A DNA stretch of 64,000 bases from Hofstenia miamia (taxonomy: Eukaryota > Xenacoelomorpha > Acoela): assembly GCA_004352715.1 (NCBI GenBank), contig SCFE01000070.1:33968-97967 (forward strand). Reading direction: 5' to 3'. Positions within the stretch are counted from its first letter, which is position 1. Every line of letters begins with the position of its first letter. Of this stretch, positions 1 to 12,158 are shown piece after piece. The position numbers and the translations under genes were made by a program. Below the pieces are notes generated by a model, which saw nothing but the letters and a program-made list of their open reading frames with translations, was not told the origin of the DNA and did not search any database.

Positions 1-324
1 AAATAAATCTTCTGCCAATATGGCTGTTCATATGTAAGCATAATTTCGCTCATTGCAATTTGTCAAATATTACTTAATCAGCTAATATGTTTCTCTTAAT
101 TTGCACAATATTGTAACTTGGTTGCATCTTACAAAATGAATAGAATGATTAACTAAATTTTACAATCATATTTCTGATTATATTTAATCACTGTAATCAT
201 TCAACGTTAATCCTTTGTTTGCAGCTATTCTTTTTTGCATGATGCTACATCAGTAACATCTTCTTGCTGTTGATTTTGCTATTTGCTGTGACTGTGAGAC
301 AGGGAGAATAAACCCACATTCTAA

Positions 325-650
325 ATCAGCATGCTTAACAGATTGCTTTATTCCTGGAAAAGCAAGCCTAGTTGAGATGAAAGGATGGGCAAGTTGGAAT
401 GACAAATTCTTCAAAAACAATTTTTTTAGTATTGATATCCATTTCTATGCGTCAAAATGAAAGCAGTTTTGTTGCATTGTCTATTATGTTGTAAATAAAA
501 GAAGTGGCCATCTGAATTTTTTCCTTTGAAGGCTGAATTTTTCCAAGTCTTCATCACATCAGTCTACCCCACCTTTTTTTGTTATAATCTAAGATTATGA
601 CAGGTTTATTCTGGTTTTGGGGAGGCAACTTGTCTTGTTGTTCTTTTACT
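325..650 (+). repeat. Dispersed repeat, copy 1 (related to 46,597-46,910)
   Basis: This stretch aligns by eye with 46,597-46,910: both read through a lysine-rich start, a GGATGGGCAAGTTGGAA block, and a shared GAAGTGGCCATCTG block, followed by a common GTTATAATC(T/A)AAGATTA and GGAGGCAACTT tract. The second copy keeps a 62-codon open frame, whereas this one has frame breaks. I do not recognise the encoded peptide. The second copy sits at the upstream end of a hAT-type element, so this may be a hAT-derived fragment, but that is inference. Confidence 0.6.
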
Positions 651-1645
651 TTTTTATGTTCATACTGGAAATAATTTTTAAATCTAACATAATTATATAT
701 GTTTAAGTTATAATTCATAGTTTCAAAACTTTAAGCACATTGTTACAGAATATAAACAAACTTATTTGGTATAAATTTCAGTGTTGAAATGTTTTCAAAT
801 TATAATGTTGACTGACATGTCATGCAATATTGCAATTACTAAAGTTTAGTCCATGACTATTTTGTTTTGAGTCTCTGCATCAGCTGAATACAGTGTAATG
901 TATGTATACTGCAAAAGCTGCTTGATAAACAGCTGTCTTAAATAACTAAAGCTGATTGAAGTTATATACTTTGCATAAGTGTATCATTGTAATTGGCTAA
1001 TATATTTCATAAATTCTTAAGAATTTACTTATCACAAAATTGGGAGAGTTTGGCCAAATTTGGGAAAGTTTGTCAAATATTTGAATAATTCTTGGAAATT
1101 TTGCAAATTGTTTTTATAATTTGCCAAATACTTGACAAATAATTGCCAAATCTTTGGAAACAATTTGCAAATAAACTACAAAAATTTTGCACTAATTTGC
1201 AATTTATTTTCCAAATTTTCTAAACCTTTTTACTAGTGCAGCATCATCTGGAACAGACTCAACAGTAGACTCATTGTCTTCAACACTATCAGAATCACTT
1301 TGTCCTTGTGTCTCATTTTCCATCAAAATTACAAGGTTAACACAAACATTCAGATAACAAATTGGTCTTGAACCACATAATTTAATTGAAATTAATGATT
1401 AAATATAAGTGACTACAATTTATAGTCACAAGTTTGTCCAAGATGCTGGTTCAATTATAACATATATTATGAGGAGTGAGTGTAAGAAAACAATTTTACA
1501 GTGTTTACATAGCAATTATCTAGCTACATTGCAATTATTGACTTGTTTGACCTAATTCACTAATAACTCAAAGCATAGATGAAGTGAATGACTACAAATT
1601 GTAGTCACAAGTACTGATAAGGGTTAAGCACATTGATAGACTGGG
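651..1645. other. No gene seen; AT-rich spacer with a TTTGCAAAT-like cryptic repeat
   Basis: No ORF of note on either strand. Positions about 1,045-1,225 are a cryptic repeat built from variants of TTTGCAAAT and TTGCCAAAT on both strands. Two copies of a GACTACAA...AGTCACAAGT block occur at about 1,410 and 1,589. Confidence 0.5.
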
Positions 1646-3281
1646 AGAAGGCAAAACTGACATTGATTTCTGTAATAGCTGGTGGAGCTGGTGTACTGGA
1701 TAATATTTACATTTGTGCCTGTATGAATACATCTATAGTGAGGTGTTTGTCTACCAAGAGTCTGTTTAATGGACAGATCTGATGAAGGAAAAGATTGATG
1801 TGTATGAGTGAGGCTGTTGATGCAGCATAATCTTGTAGACCCAGTATAGCAAAATTCTTAGGATGAAGAATGAAGAAGTTGTCCAGACTAAGTCTAATTC
1901 ATAAATTTATGTGCCTATAAAGTTCAATTGTAGAATGTTGGAAATGATAATTGTTAATTGATGCTATGGGCTTTTGGTAATTGGTAAGCTAGCAATAATT
2001 TTTTGATTAGTTTAGTGTAAGAGAGTTCTTCATTTTTCAAGTAGTAAATAACAAGAATGTTTTCTAGTGACAAGTTTATTTCTACTTGTAGTACTAGGGA
2101 ATCCTTGTAGGTAAGCAATCAATGTAAGTTAGTTAGACAGAACTCTGTGTCAAACTAGTGTGTACCATACTTTGAAAGCAAAATCTGTTCATAGTTTCAC
2201 ACATTTTGTGTGTGTAAAAGATAAGTGTATTGATTGTGGGGCACTTTTCTGCATCAATAAGGTAAGTCAAGACAGAGGAGTTAACTTTATGATTCATAGT
2301 ATCCAGTTACTTGTTAATGAAAAGTTTGGTTTCTTGAGAAAGATTAGTTTTACATTACACAAAATATTTTCTTGCTTCAAAAACTTTCTGTCATGTGATG
2401 GCCTACAAAAATTGATTTTGCATGCTATCTTAATACATAGCATAAAAAATATTTTTAGAGATTGCTCTAAATTCACATGCATTTTTCTACAGGCATGAAG
2501 TCTTTCTGAATGACAAAGCAATGTGCATTGTAGTGCTGCCTTTCTTTAAAGGAAATGTTTGTTAGATTTTGGGGAAATTTGTGTTTTATTCACCCATATA
2601 TTTACTTGAGAAGGCATAGAAAAAAGTATATTTAGCAATTTCTCTAAATTGGTCTGTATTTTGATGCCATCATGAAATCTTCCTATATAGTGAAGCAATG
2701 TTAATTGTGGGGCTGCATTTTTTTAAAGGAAATATTTGATAGATTTTCGGGTAATTGGGACTTTATAAGCCCCATGCATTTTTACTGAGACATTGAAAAA
2801 AATTTTGTTTGGCATAAACCATAGAAAAAATTCTTTTTCCAGACTTCCATTAATGGAATCTGATTACATATTATAAGGAGGTTCTAAATTGATTCATTTC
2901 ATTTCAATTACTCATGGCAATTCTAGAGAAAACATATTTTTCTCAATAGTTGATGACTTTATTTGTAAATAGTGTTCTATTTTTAGAGAAGCATTGCATT
3001 ATGATCTAACAACAGAATTTTGGGCAATTATGTTCTCCTTTCAGACAAGAGTGTAGGAAAGGGGGAATCAACAAGGGCTGGGTGGCTTTTCTCTGACACT
3101 ACCTGCATGTAGGGCTGATATGGGTACTAATGTTAATGGTGGGGTGGGTACAGATAGAGAATAAAACTAGTAAAACATTAGCAATGTCAAGAAATTAGCA
3201 ACTTCTTTTGTGAACCTTAGCAACAAGTTTGTCCTTCAATGATTAAAGATGCTCTGAAAAGTTTTATTATTGTTATACTAG
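1646..3281 (+). repeat. Left arm of a 1.6-kb inverted repeat
   Basis: The reverse complement of this arm lies at 10,264-11,982. The inner ends match at 3,090-3,281 versus 10,264-10,452 and the outer ends at 1,646-2,195 versus 11,433-11,982; the centre of the right arm is hidden in an N gap of similar length to the missing sequence. The arms flank a rearranged Ty3/gypsy-like element and could be long terminal repeats of which one is inverted, or a palindromic rearrangement. Short ORFs in the arm show no recognisable domain. I see no convincing TG...CA termini. Confidence 0.8.
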
Positions 3282-3489
3282 AGTATAATTTTTGTTTCTG
3301 ACCAATCTCAAAGTGTTTTCAAAATATAGCAATCACTTAGGATGTAGGTATTTCTCAATTCACATTGAAAAGGTCTTTCCTTAATTAAAAAAAATGGAAT
3401 AAAATTTCTACATGTGTATTTATGTTTTCATTTTACATCATAACATTACTAATAAATATATGTGTAATACCAACAATTCTGGTCATAGA

Positions 3490-4560
3490 AAATTTTAAAT
3501 GAGTGAGGGGGCCTCTGCATGCACCCCTGTGATCCAGATCCTAGTGGATGGTAATGGATTCTTAATAGATGATGAGATTGCCAAGCCTGGCAGCCTTTAA
3601 ACTAGAGGGCGTACTGTCTCCCACCAAATGAGCACAAGAGATCCTTGTTATCACCCACCTAATGCAGAACAATGTGATTCCCTTTGTCATCAATGGAAGT
3701 CTTGTAAATGCTAAAGTGGATACTGGAGCTGCTGCCTTGATAATTAGCAATGTATGTTGCTAAATATTATGTATGAGCCTGGAGGCATTAGATCTGTCTA
3801 GTATTTGCCTAATTGACGCATCTAGGAACAAGATCTCCCTCTGAGGAAAACTAAGTGATTTAGATATGCGAGTTAATAACAAACCATTTCAAGTCAATAT
3901 GGTGGTAGTAGACACCTCTGATCATGCTCTACCATATGATATCATCTTTGGAAATGATTTTTTCTTGAACGAAATTCTTGCATAATCCAGGACAACAAGG
4001 CCACCCAGTTAGCAAATGTCCCTGAGGAGGAGCTCTTCTTCAACTTAACTGAACCTGTATTCATTGAGGATCATCACTGGACTCATGTCCCTGTGTTCTC
4101 CTACCAATGATACAATGGAGATGTAATGATAGCCAGGCCAAAAGGAAGCTGCCCAAGAAGCATTAACTTATTGCAAGACCTATGCCACATCTGACATGGA
4201 AAAACATACGTCACTATACTGAACAGCTGCAAATCTCTTATCTGAGTTGATTCTGCTAAGCTTATGATTATGGCAGTGCCTGTCAAATTGACTACTGCAT
4301 CCACTGATTGTTTGCCTGTATTTACCACTATCCATGACATGGATGAGCCTCCTGACTCTGTTAAAATTCCGTCAGTGATGAGTGAGACACATCCGTACCT
4401 TAGTGAGGAAGAGTACCAAGCACTGATAACACTGATTTGGCAGAAAAGCAAGGTTTTCCACTATGGAACAATAAGTGTGGGCCAGGCCATTGGAGAGGAG
4501 CACTCAATTGGGATGAAGACCAATAAGCTGATTTGTTTACACATTTCTACATTATTTATC
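3490..4560 (+). pseudogene. Ty3/gypsy-like protease and start of reverse transcriptase (decayed)
   Basis: The plus-strand frames encode a retroelement aspartic protease. A VDTGA active-site motif lies at about 3,715-3,729, inside a VNAKVDTGAAALIIS context typical of gypsy proteases, and a downstream PYDIIFGNDF block (about 3,940-3,970) matches the flap/core region. The reading continues with interruptions into the linker that precedes reverse transcriptase, ending in an SEEEYQALITLIW-like helix at about 4,400-4,440. Several in-frame stops break it. The RT core is absent: at about 4,540 the plus-strand coding ends and minus-strand sequence from the same kind of element begins, so this is one side of an inversion or a misjoin. 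Function in the intact family: processing of Gag-Pol. Here non-functional. Confidence 0.8.
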
Positions 4561-4712
4561 CACATAAGGTTTCCCAATGTCTGAAAAAGTACCAAAACCC
4601 AAGGGTTTAACTGTGAAATCTTCTCGTGTATCTTTCTAAGTTGCTCATTGACCAGTAGTCTTCTGGTAAAAATATTGTGAATTGTTAACTTGCCATCTAT
4701 AAAAACACACCC

Positions 4713-7678
4713 CTAATTACCACCATCTATGAGCTGGTCATGGACTACTTTATACTCATCTGTTTGACTCAACCACTTGGCATCTCTGCTGTTACTAACA
4801 TAGTTCAGTTTGTCAGGAAGTAGGGTAGTGATCTTTTTCTTCTTTTTCTTTACTCTCCACTTTGCTGGTATTAGCAGCATCTCAATGCATGGTGGCAAGA
4901 TACATAAAAGATAGTTCTTGTCCACTCTCTTCTCCAGTTGTGTAAAATTAAGTTCCTCTTGTAGGCTAACAGTTCCAATAGTGACAGGGTAGTTGATATC
5001 AGCTTCCATGATGGTTCCCAGAATCTTCCTCACAGACTGCATGGACGTAGCTGGTTAAATTGAGAATTGTAAATTTTGACTCAAGCTGTGATGCACTCTA
5101 TGTCCAGGGCCATGCATTGCCCTGGCAATAGTAGGAGCACAAGCTCTTCCTTTGTGAACATTTCTGTAAGGCACCATTACATCATGCTGAAGATGTCTTT
5201 ATCCTTTGATTCTCTGAGCAGACATTCTTGTATAGATAGGTCTTTGGCTATCTCCTCCAGGTGGTGCTCAATGGTAAGTATTCTTTCATCCTCCATCATT
5301 GACCTCTGGGGCAGCTTTTGTGGTGACAGCACACCTCCAAACTTCTCTATGTTAATGCATTTGATGAGGTCTCTGATAGTCAGTAACAGCTGGATAACTG
5401 AGGTATTAAGTAGCTCATCTTCTCTGTATAACTGTTCTGGGGTCTTCATAACCTGTTCCAATATTGTGATGGGGATGAATTTATCATCCTTCTTTATCTT
5501 TCTAGTGATTTCAATAAATCTGTTATAGCCACACTCAGGATAACTGAGTCTTTCCAATTTGAAAAAGATCTCTGATTTTTCTTCCACACTGTTCACTCTC
5601 AGCAACTCTCTAAATCAGGTAGTGGATGCTGGTAGGCACTTGATCATATGTTGTGTTCACAGTGGACCATCTTGTAGACTGAAAATTGCGAATTTTGTAT
5701 TGGTGGTTGCACCCACACAAACTTTTTAAGAGTGTCAGAGAAAATGTTGATGTCTGACAGACAGATTCCAAGGTGCTGACTTATTGCCATAATCAACATC
5801 TTGCCAGTTACACTACACACCCCGCCAGTTGGGCATAATACTTTTCAAATCTCTCCATGGGCCATTTGGGTTTTCTGGGTGCACACTGGTGAAGTAGCCA
5901 ATTCTTAACTCTCCACATAAGCAGGCAGACTGCCATCTCATGCAGTGATTTCTTTGCTAACACAATTCTGGTGTTTGAATACCATAGGCAGAGCAAGGGT
6001 GGGTGTCTTTGTTAAAAATATAGTGAGAACCCATATAGCTCCTCTTGCAAAAATGTTGGGTATGTTACATTCTGAGAATAGTCATTCCTTGTAGTTCTTA
6101 TGATCCTGGGTTTCATATGACCAGTGCACTTTGTTTAAGACTTGTTTGACCAAATGGTGGTACTGTGATGACAGGCTCCTTATCTCCAAGACAGGCCATT
6201 CTGTTTCAGAATTTTGATCTGCCTGTAAGTTTTTCCAAACCATCAATTTTTCTGAGGGTAGCTGTGCTCTGTTCAAACATGAAGCTGGCGCATATATCTA
6301 TGGCTGTTTTGAGCACATGAGTGTCTCTATCAATGAGCTCTAGCATTTGAGCTTGGATGGTAGTATCTATGATGAGCTTCTGATCCACAGCAAGTGGGTG
6401 AGTGGGGATGAGCTTACAAAGGAGTAAATCATTATAAATTGACTTGGTAACAGACAGCAGGTTGGTGTGATACATAGACACAGTTCTGTATGTCTCAGGG
6501 TAAGTGATGAAAAAGTTCTCCATACGGAAGTGGAGGCTCTTGATTTGCTCAGGGATCTCATCTTCAAACTCAGCACAGAGCACTATAACTAGAAGAATCT
6601 TCTCCACCTTGCCAAGGTATTTTCCATCATGTTGGGTTTTGTAATCTCATTTACCCTCAGGGAATAGATGATCTTTAAATTGGGGAAGTTGATATTAATG
6701 CAATTGAACTTCCAGATGACTCTCCAGTTGTTGATAAATCAGCAGAGGTTTGAGAGGGTAAAGTCTTCTTTGAATGAGATATGCACAGCACTTCTCCAGT
6801 AGTTTGGCCCAAATCCTTATACATCTTAGAGTCATAAAGTATGAGTGTGTTGACTGGAGGTCTTTTTTGTGCACCCATGATGAACAGTATTGCATTGATT
6901 GAACTAGTTAGTGTCTTGTGGTTGTAGTTCCACCTTATCTGATTCTGGGTGGCACGCCATGTGGCTATAAAGTATGGATAGATGGTCTCATCACTGATCT
7001 TGGACATTTTCTTTTTTCATTCTTCAAATTTTGTGAATGGACAATGGAAGCAGCTGAGGTAGAATCAAAAGAGGTTGAGTGGGCTATTGAGTCACTATGC
7101 AGGTTCTTATTTACATTAGTGATGTCTCTAAAAGGGGTACTGATTTTTGAAATTTTAGAGCCCATGGGCAACTCATCCCATGCATGTAGTAGTGAGATGG
7201 AGTTGCAGGTGTGGTCTCTGTTCTCCTCATCATCAGAGCCACATGTTGCCCTGACAAAGTCAGAATGTGCTCAGCACCTTTGTAACGTCCTCTTTTCAAG
7301 TAGTTTGCCCCTTCAGGCAGAGATACATTTCTCCCATGCCTAGTTGGAGTGTCTGAACCCTCTCAAATGTCTAGTCTCCTGCACACTTGGCGATGTTGGG
7401 GTGGAGATGGTGGATCTTGCTTCTTGCTGTGAGGAATCATCCCTAAACAAAGTATTAAGGCTAAGGTCCCAATTACTGGGATCAGCAATAGCAATCTCTC
7501 TAGATTGATGTTGGGGCAATACTTGTGTAGTGTTTAAATCAACATTAGTAATATTAGTATCATAGTACTCAGTCTCAGTAAAATCCTCTTCAGGATATTT
7601 GGTTAAATTATCATATTCTTCATACACATCAATGCCATTATCAACTAGTGTAATTTCAGTGTTATTGTCAAAAATCAA
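4713..7678 (-). pseudogene. Non-pol third protein of a gypsy-like element (Env/accessory candidate), broken
   Basis: Directly downstream of the integrase on the minus strand lies a second coding region broken by stops and frameshifts. In order from its start: an acidic, threonine-rich segment (7,340-7,678); a Ser/Thr-rich then basic stretch with an MSKISDE..YPYFIATWR block (6,675-7,171); a segment starting with a hydrophobic run and a predicted helical region (6,206-6,607); a conserved core (5,177-5,605) containing NIEKFGG; and a lysine-rich end with a KKKKKK run (4,713-5,042). Position after pol suggests an Env-like or accessory protein. I recognise no named Env fold. Homologous blocks recur at 15,526-16,860, 20,494-20,934 and 63,381-63,801, so it is a real family. 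Confidence 0.6.
5177..5605 (-). pseudogene. Conserved NIEK core block of the non-pol protein
   Basis: A 142-codon open stretch inside the broken protein. It shares an ordered set of motifs with two other loci: an IPI-x-(I/L)-LEQ-like start, a helix ending in NIEK(F/W/L)G, a charged stretch, then an M-x(3-5)-TE-x-F/W block. The same order is found at 15,526-15,900 on + and at 63,381-63,801 on -. No catalytic motif or zinc site is obvious, and the composition is helical and charged. The function is unknown. Confidence 0.6.
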
Positions 7679-8407
7679 TATCTTTATTGGCTCTTTTGAG
7701 CCTCTGAAAGTAAACTACTTTTGAATTGTTAAGGGTATACTTATTATGATCTAGATCAATAAGGAATAGTCCCTGCCAGTTGGTGACAAACTTTCACACT
7801 TGGTTCTGGTCAGTGACAGGACGTGGAAAGTAGGCAAACACTTTGTCACCATGCTTATGTGGCTCTCCATAAAGTTTTTGATTGAAGTTTCTTTNACACT
7901 TGGCGATGTTGGGGTGGAGATGGTGGATCTTGCTTCTTGCTGTGAGGAATCATCCCTAAACAAAGTATTAAGGCTAAGGTCCCAATTACTGGGATCAGCA
8001 ATAGCAATCTCTCTAGATTGATGTTGGGGCAATACTTGTGTAGTGTTTAAATCAACATTAGTAATATTAGTATCATAGTACTCAGTCTCAGTAAAATCCT
8101 CTTCAGGATATTTGGTTAAATTATCATATTCTTCATACACATCAATGCCATTATCAACTAGTGTAATTTCAGTGTTATTGTCAAAAATCAATATCTTTAT
8201 TGGCTCTTTTGAGCCTCTGAAAGTAAACTACTTTTGAATTGTTAAGGGTATACTTATTATGATCTAGATCAATAAGGAATAGTCCCTGCCAGTTGGTGAC
8301 AAACTTTCACACTTGGTTCTGGTCAGTGACAGGACGTGGAAAGTAGGCAAACACTTTGTCACCATGCTTATGTGGCTCTCCATAAAGTTTTTGATTGAAG
8401 TTTCTTT
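7383..8407. repeat. Exact 512-bp direct duplication across a single n (assembly join)
   Basis: Bases 7,383-7,894 are repeated at 7,896-8,407, separated by one n at 7,895. The two copies look identical over their length. This is what overlapping contig ends left unmerged would give, so the acidic segment of the non-pol protein appears twice for a technical reason rather than a biological one. Confidence 0.85.
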
Positions 8408-9330
8408 TTTGTTGGATGACAGACTGACCTGTATTTTGGCATATGGTCAGGTGAATCTGATGCAGCTCATGCATTAGTCATGCTACATACTTGTCTACAC
8501 TGACATCATGATACTTTGAAAACATCATTGATATAGGTGTTAATGCTTCTCTTCCAAACATGGCATGGAATGGGCTTCCTCTGGTGGTCATATGCACTGA
8601 AGTATTATAAAAATATTCCACAGCCCCAATGACACATTGCCATGGATTTCAGGCTGCTCACACAAGAGCTACTCATAGTAATTTAATTAGTGTCCAATTA
8701 AGATGTTCCACCAGATGATTTGACTGAGGTTCATAGCGGGTGGTGAATTCATGGATTATCTCCATCTCCTGGCTGAGCACTGTCATTAGATTATTTTCAA
8801 ATTGGAGACATTTGTCAAATACTAGTTTCTCCATAGGTCTGAATTTGAGGATCCATTCCTTCATGACTTTCTCTGCTATTTTTTCTGAGGTAGTACTATT
8901 GAGTGGGATTATGTGTGCATACTTTGTGAAATTGTCAACCATGACCAGTACATATTGGTAGCTGTCATTGTCATGCAACAATTTCTCAAGGTCCATATGG
9001 AGGATCTCATTTGGCCTTTTGGTGGGTCAGCTCTCAAGAGCTGCTTGTTGCTCTGGAAAGTGGCTGGTGTTCTGGAAGAGGCATGCCTCACACTTATCAA
9101 TTATGTCAATTACCATGGCCATGATACCAACTGTTATATATCTCATATTAAATGTCTTTTCTGTCTGGTTAATACCCAGGTGACCACACTTATGGACTCC
9201 ACCAACTAGATCACATTCAGCCAGCCAATTGTTCCTACTCTTAGTGTAGAGGAGGCCTTGTTCACTGATCTGCCAGTTGTACTTCTTGGAAATACCTATT
9301 GGTTAGTGGATCCATTGGAAGAAGAGGATT
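8190..9330 (-). pseudogene. Ty3/gypsy-like integrase (decayed)
   Basis: Minus-strand integrase that would insert the retroelement cDNA. The zinc-binding H2C2 domain is visible at about 9,068-9,215 as H-x3-H followed by CEAC. The catalytic core follows at 8,673-8,996: an LVMVDNFTKYAHIIPL block, an FDKCLQFEN block in place of the usual SDxGxxF, and a final acidic residue in HLVEHLNWTL. The C-terminal domain (about 8,210-8,400) has GEPHKHGDKVFAYFPRP, the family's usual GD.V..Y.P. pattern. Frameshifts separate the parts. It continues upstream into RNase H and is followed by the non-pol protein. Confidence 0.85.
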
Positions 9331-9391
9331 TGTGAGACTGTGCAAAATCTCAGACAATACCTTGTTGTGTTTCTGGTGATATTTTATCTCT

Positions 9392-10263
9392 TCAGCAGTT
9401 TTTCCTTCTTGCACAAGGATGGGCAAGATCACTCTGCCAGTCTGCGTTGATCTCTGGTAATGCTTCATATTCTGTTAACAGGATGAATCTGAACTGAATT
9501 TGCTCCCCTGCCAGCTTATTTATATTGTGCTCATAACTGGGAAGGGCCGTCCAGTAGTTGGCATTGAGGTGGTGCTTCCCAGGTTGGTGCTGGATGGTGA
9601 ATGAAAAATCATTGAGGAACTCAATCCACCTGGCTACTATATTTGACTTGTTGCTGGAAAACTTTTTGAGCCAGGTGAGAGTGCTATTATTGGTGTGTAC
9701 CACAAAAGGGTGGCCCAAAATAAAGTATTGAAATTTCTTTAATGACTCTACTACAGCAAGCATCTCACTCTTTGTGGCTCTGTAATTTCTCTCCACAGCT
9801 CTTAGCTTGAGGCTAAAATAATGGATTGGGCTCTCTACCCTGTTGACCAATTGACTAAGCACACTGCTTATGGCTATGGCACTGGCATTGCAATCAACAA
9901 AAAAACTTTTTGAGTAGTCAGGAGTATTGAGGGTCAGAATTATCTTGAGCTCCTTCTTTGATTTGATCAAGACTCTCTTGTTCTTGCCATGTCCAGTTGA
10001 ATTTGACTGATATTTTCAATAGATGGGAAATGCTCTCAGTTTTTTCCGCCAAATCAGGAATAAACATGAAACCCATAAGTCTCTGAATATCTTTTCAGCT
10101 TTTTTGTTGTCTCTATGCAATTGAGAAAATCTATTGTGGTGGTTTTAATTGAAATCTTGCTGGGTTCAATTACTTGCCCAAAAAGGTAACTTTGCTCTGG
10201 GCCAGAGCACATTTGTTGCTATTAACTCACAGTCCAGCATTTTGGAGTAGTTCAAAGGTGCGT
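9392..10263 (-). pseudogene. Ty3/gypsy-like RT thumb and RNase H (decayed)
   Basis: The open part at 9,392-9,970 is an RNase H domain with the motifs FFVDCNASAIAISSVLSQ, ERNYRATKSEMLAVV and HPFVVHTNNSTLTWLKK. The third motif normally reads T-D-N, so a catalytic aspartate is replaced by asparagine, and the final HxPGKxxxNAD motif reads NANYW, losing another. The sequence between 9,970 and 10,263 is the end of the RT domain with stops. The RT palm with YxDD is missing: coding is cut off abruptly at 10,264, where the inverted repeat arm begins. Confidence 0.85.
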
Positions 10264-11982
10264 CTAGTATAACAATAATAAAACTTTTCAGAGCGTCTTT
10301 AATCATTGAAGGACAAACTTGTTACTAAGGTTCACAAAAGAAGTTGTTAATTTCTTGACATTGCTAATGTTTTACTAGTTTTATTCTCTATCTGTACCCA
10401 CCCCACCATTAACATTAGTACCCATATCAGCCCTACATGCAGGTAGTGGCAGNNNNNNNNNNNNNNNNNNNNNNNNNNNNNNNNNNNNNNNNNNNNNNNN
10501 NNNNNNNNNNNNNNNNNNNNNNNNNNNNNNNNNNNNNNNNNNNNNNNNNNNNNNNNNNNNNNNNNNNNNNNNNNNNNNNNNNNNNNNNNNNNNNNNNNNN
10601 NNNNNNNNNNNNNNNNNNNNNNNNNNNNNNNNNNNNNNNNNNNNNNNNNNNNNNNNNNNNNNNNNNNNNNNNNNNNNNNNNNNNNNNNNNNNNNNNNNNN
10701 NNNNNNNNNNNNNNNNNNNNNNNNNNNNNNNNNNNNNNNNNNNNNNNNNNNNNNNNNNNNNNNNNNNNNNNNNNNNNNNNNNNNNNNNNNNNNNNNNNNN
10801 NNNNNNNNNNNNNNNNNNNNNNNNNNNNNNNNNNNNNNNNNNNNNNNNNNNNNNNNNNNNNNNNNNNNNNNNNNNNNNNNNNNNNNNNNNNNNNNNNNNN
10901 NNNNNNNNNNNNNNNNNNNNNNNNNNNNNNNNNNNNNNNNNNNNNNNNNNNNNNNNNNNNNNNNNNNNNNNNNNNNNNNNNNNNNNNNNNNNNNNNNNNN
11001 NNNNNNNNNNNNNNNNNNNNNNNNNNNNNNNNNNNNNNNNNNNNNNNNNNNNNNNNNNNNNNNNNNNNNNNNNNNNNNNNNNNNNNNNNNNNNNNNNNNN
11101 NNNNNNNNNNNNNNNNNNNNNNNNNNNNNNNNNNNNNNNNNNNNNNNNNNNNNNNNNNNNNNNNNNNNNNNNNNNNNNNNNNNNNNNNNNNNNNNNNNNN
11201 NNNNNNNNNNNNNNNNNNNNNNNNNNNNNNNNNNNNNNNNNNNNNNNNNNNNNNNNNNNNNNNNNNNNNNNNNNNNNNNNNNNNNNNNNNNNNNNNNNNN
11301 NNNNNNNNNNNNNNNNNNNNNNNNNNNNNNNNNNNNNNNNNNNNNNNNNNNNNNNNNNNNNNNNNNNNNNNNNNNNNNNNNNNNNNNNNNNNNNNNNNNN
11401 NNNNNNNNNNNNNNNNNNNNNNNNNNNNNNNNACTATGAACAGATTTTGCTTTCAAAGTATGGTACACACTAGTTTGACACAGAGTTCTGTCTAACTAAC
11501 TTACATTGATTGCTTACCTACAAGGATTCCCTAGTACTACAAGTAGAAATAAACTTGTCACTAGAAAACATTCTTGTTATTTACTACTTGAAAAATGAAG
11601 AACTCTCTTACACTAAACTAATCAAAAAATTATTGCTAGCTTACCAATTACCAAAAGCCCATAGCATCAATTAACAATTATCATTTCCAACATTCTACAA
11701 TTGAACTTTATAGGCACATAAATTTATGAATTAGACTTAGTCTGGACAACTTCTTCATTCTTCATCCTAAGAATTTTGCTATACTGGGTCTACAAGATTA
11801 TGCTGCATCAACAGCCTCACTCATACACATCAATCTTTTCCTTCATCAGATCTGTCCATTAAACAGACTCTTGGTAGACAAACACCTCACTATAGATGTA
11901 TTCATACAGGCACAAACATAAATATTATCCAGTACACCAGCTCCACCAGCTATTACAGAAATCAATGTCAGTTTTGCCTTCT
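10264..11982 (-). repeat. Right arm of the 1.6-kb inverted repeat (contains N gap)
   Basis: Reverse complement of 1,646-3,281, with bases 10,453-11,432 unresolved. The visible flanks match the left arm almost base for base over about 190 bp on one side and 550 bp on the other. The arm starts exactly where the RT coding sequence is truncated. Confidence 0.8.
10453..11432. other. Assembly gap (980 N)
   Basis: Unresolved. By comparison with the left arm, the hidden sequence should correspond to about 2,196-3,089. Confidence 0.95.
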
Positions 11983-12158
11983 GCCTGTATATCAACATTC
12001 TTAATGAAATCAACAGCATATGGACATACATATATGCCTACAGATAATACCTGGCCTACAATAAGCATCACTTCTCTATCTGGCTCTTACCACCATTCAG
12101 CAGAATGCGTAATCACTGATTTTCAGCACAGTTTCAATGCTCAGAACCAAAACGACTT

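Noticed and set aside
2160-2498. 112-codon frame in the left inverted repeat arm
   Set aside because: It is open by chance in repeat sequence; no domain, and an overlapping antisense frame of similar quality exists.
6918-7343. 141-codon plus-strand frame opposite the non-pol protein
   Set aside because: Shadow of the minus-strand coding sequence, which has the family homology.
10347-11495. Long open frames of more than 350 codons through the N gap
   Set aside because: They are open only because N codons cannot be stops. The same applies to frames at 26,482-27,340, 28,040-28,669, 44,183-45,071, 49,825-50,940 and 62,329-63,389.
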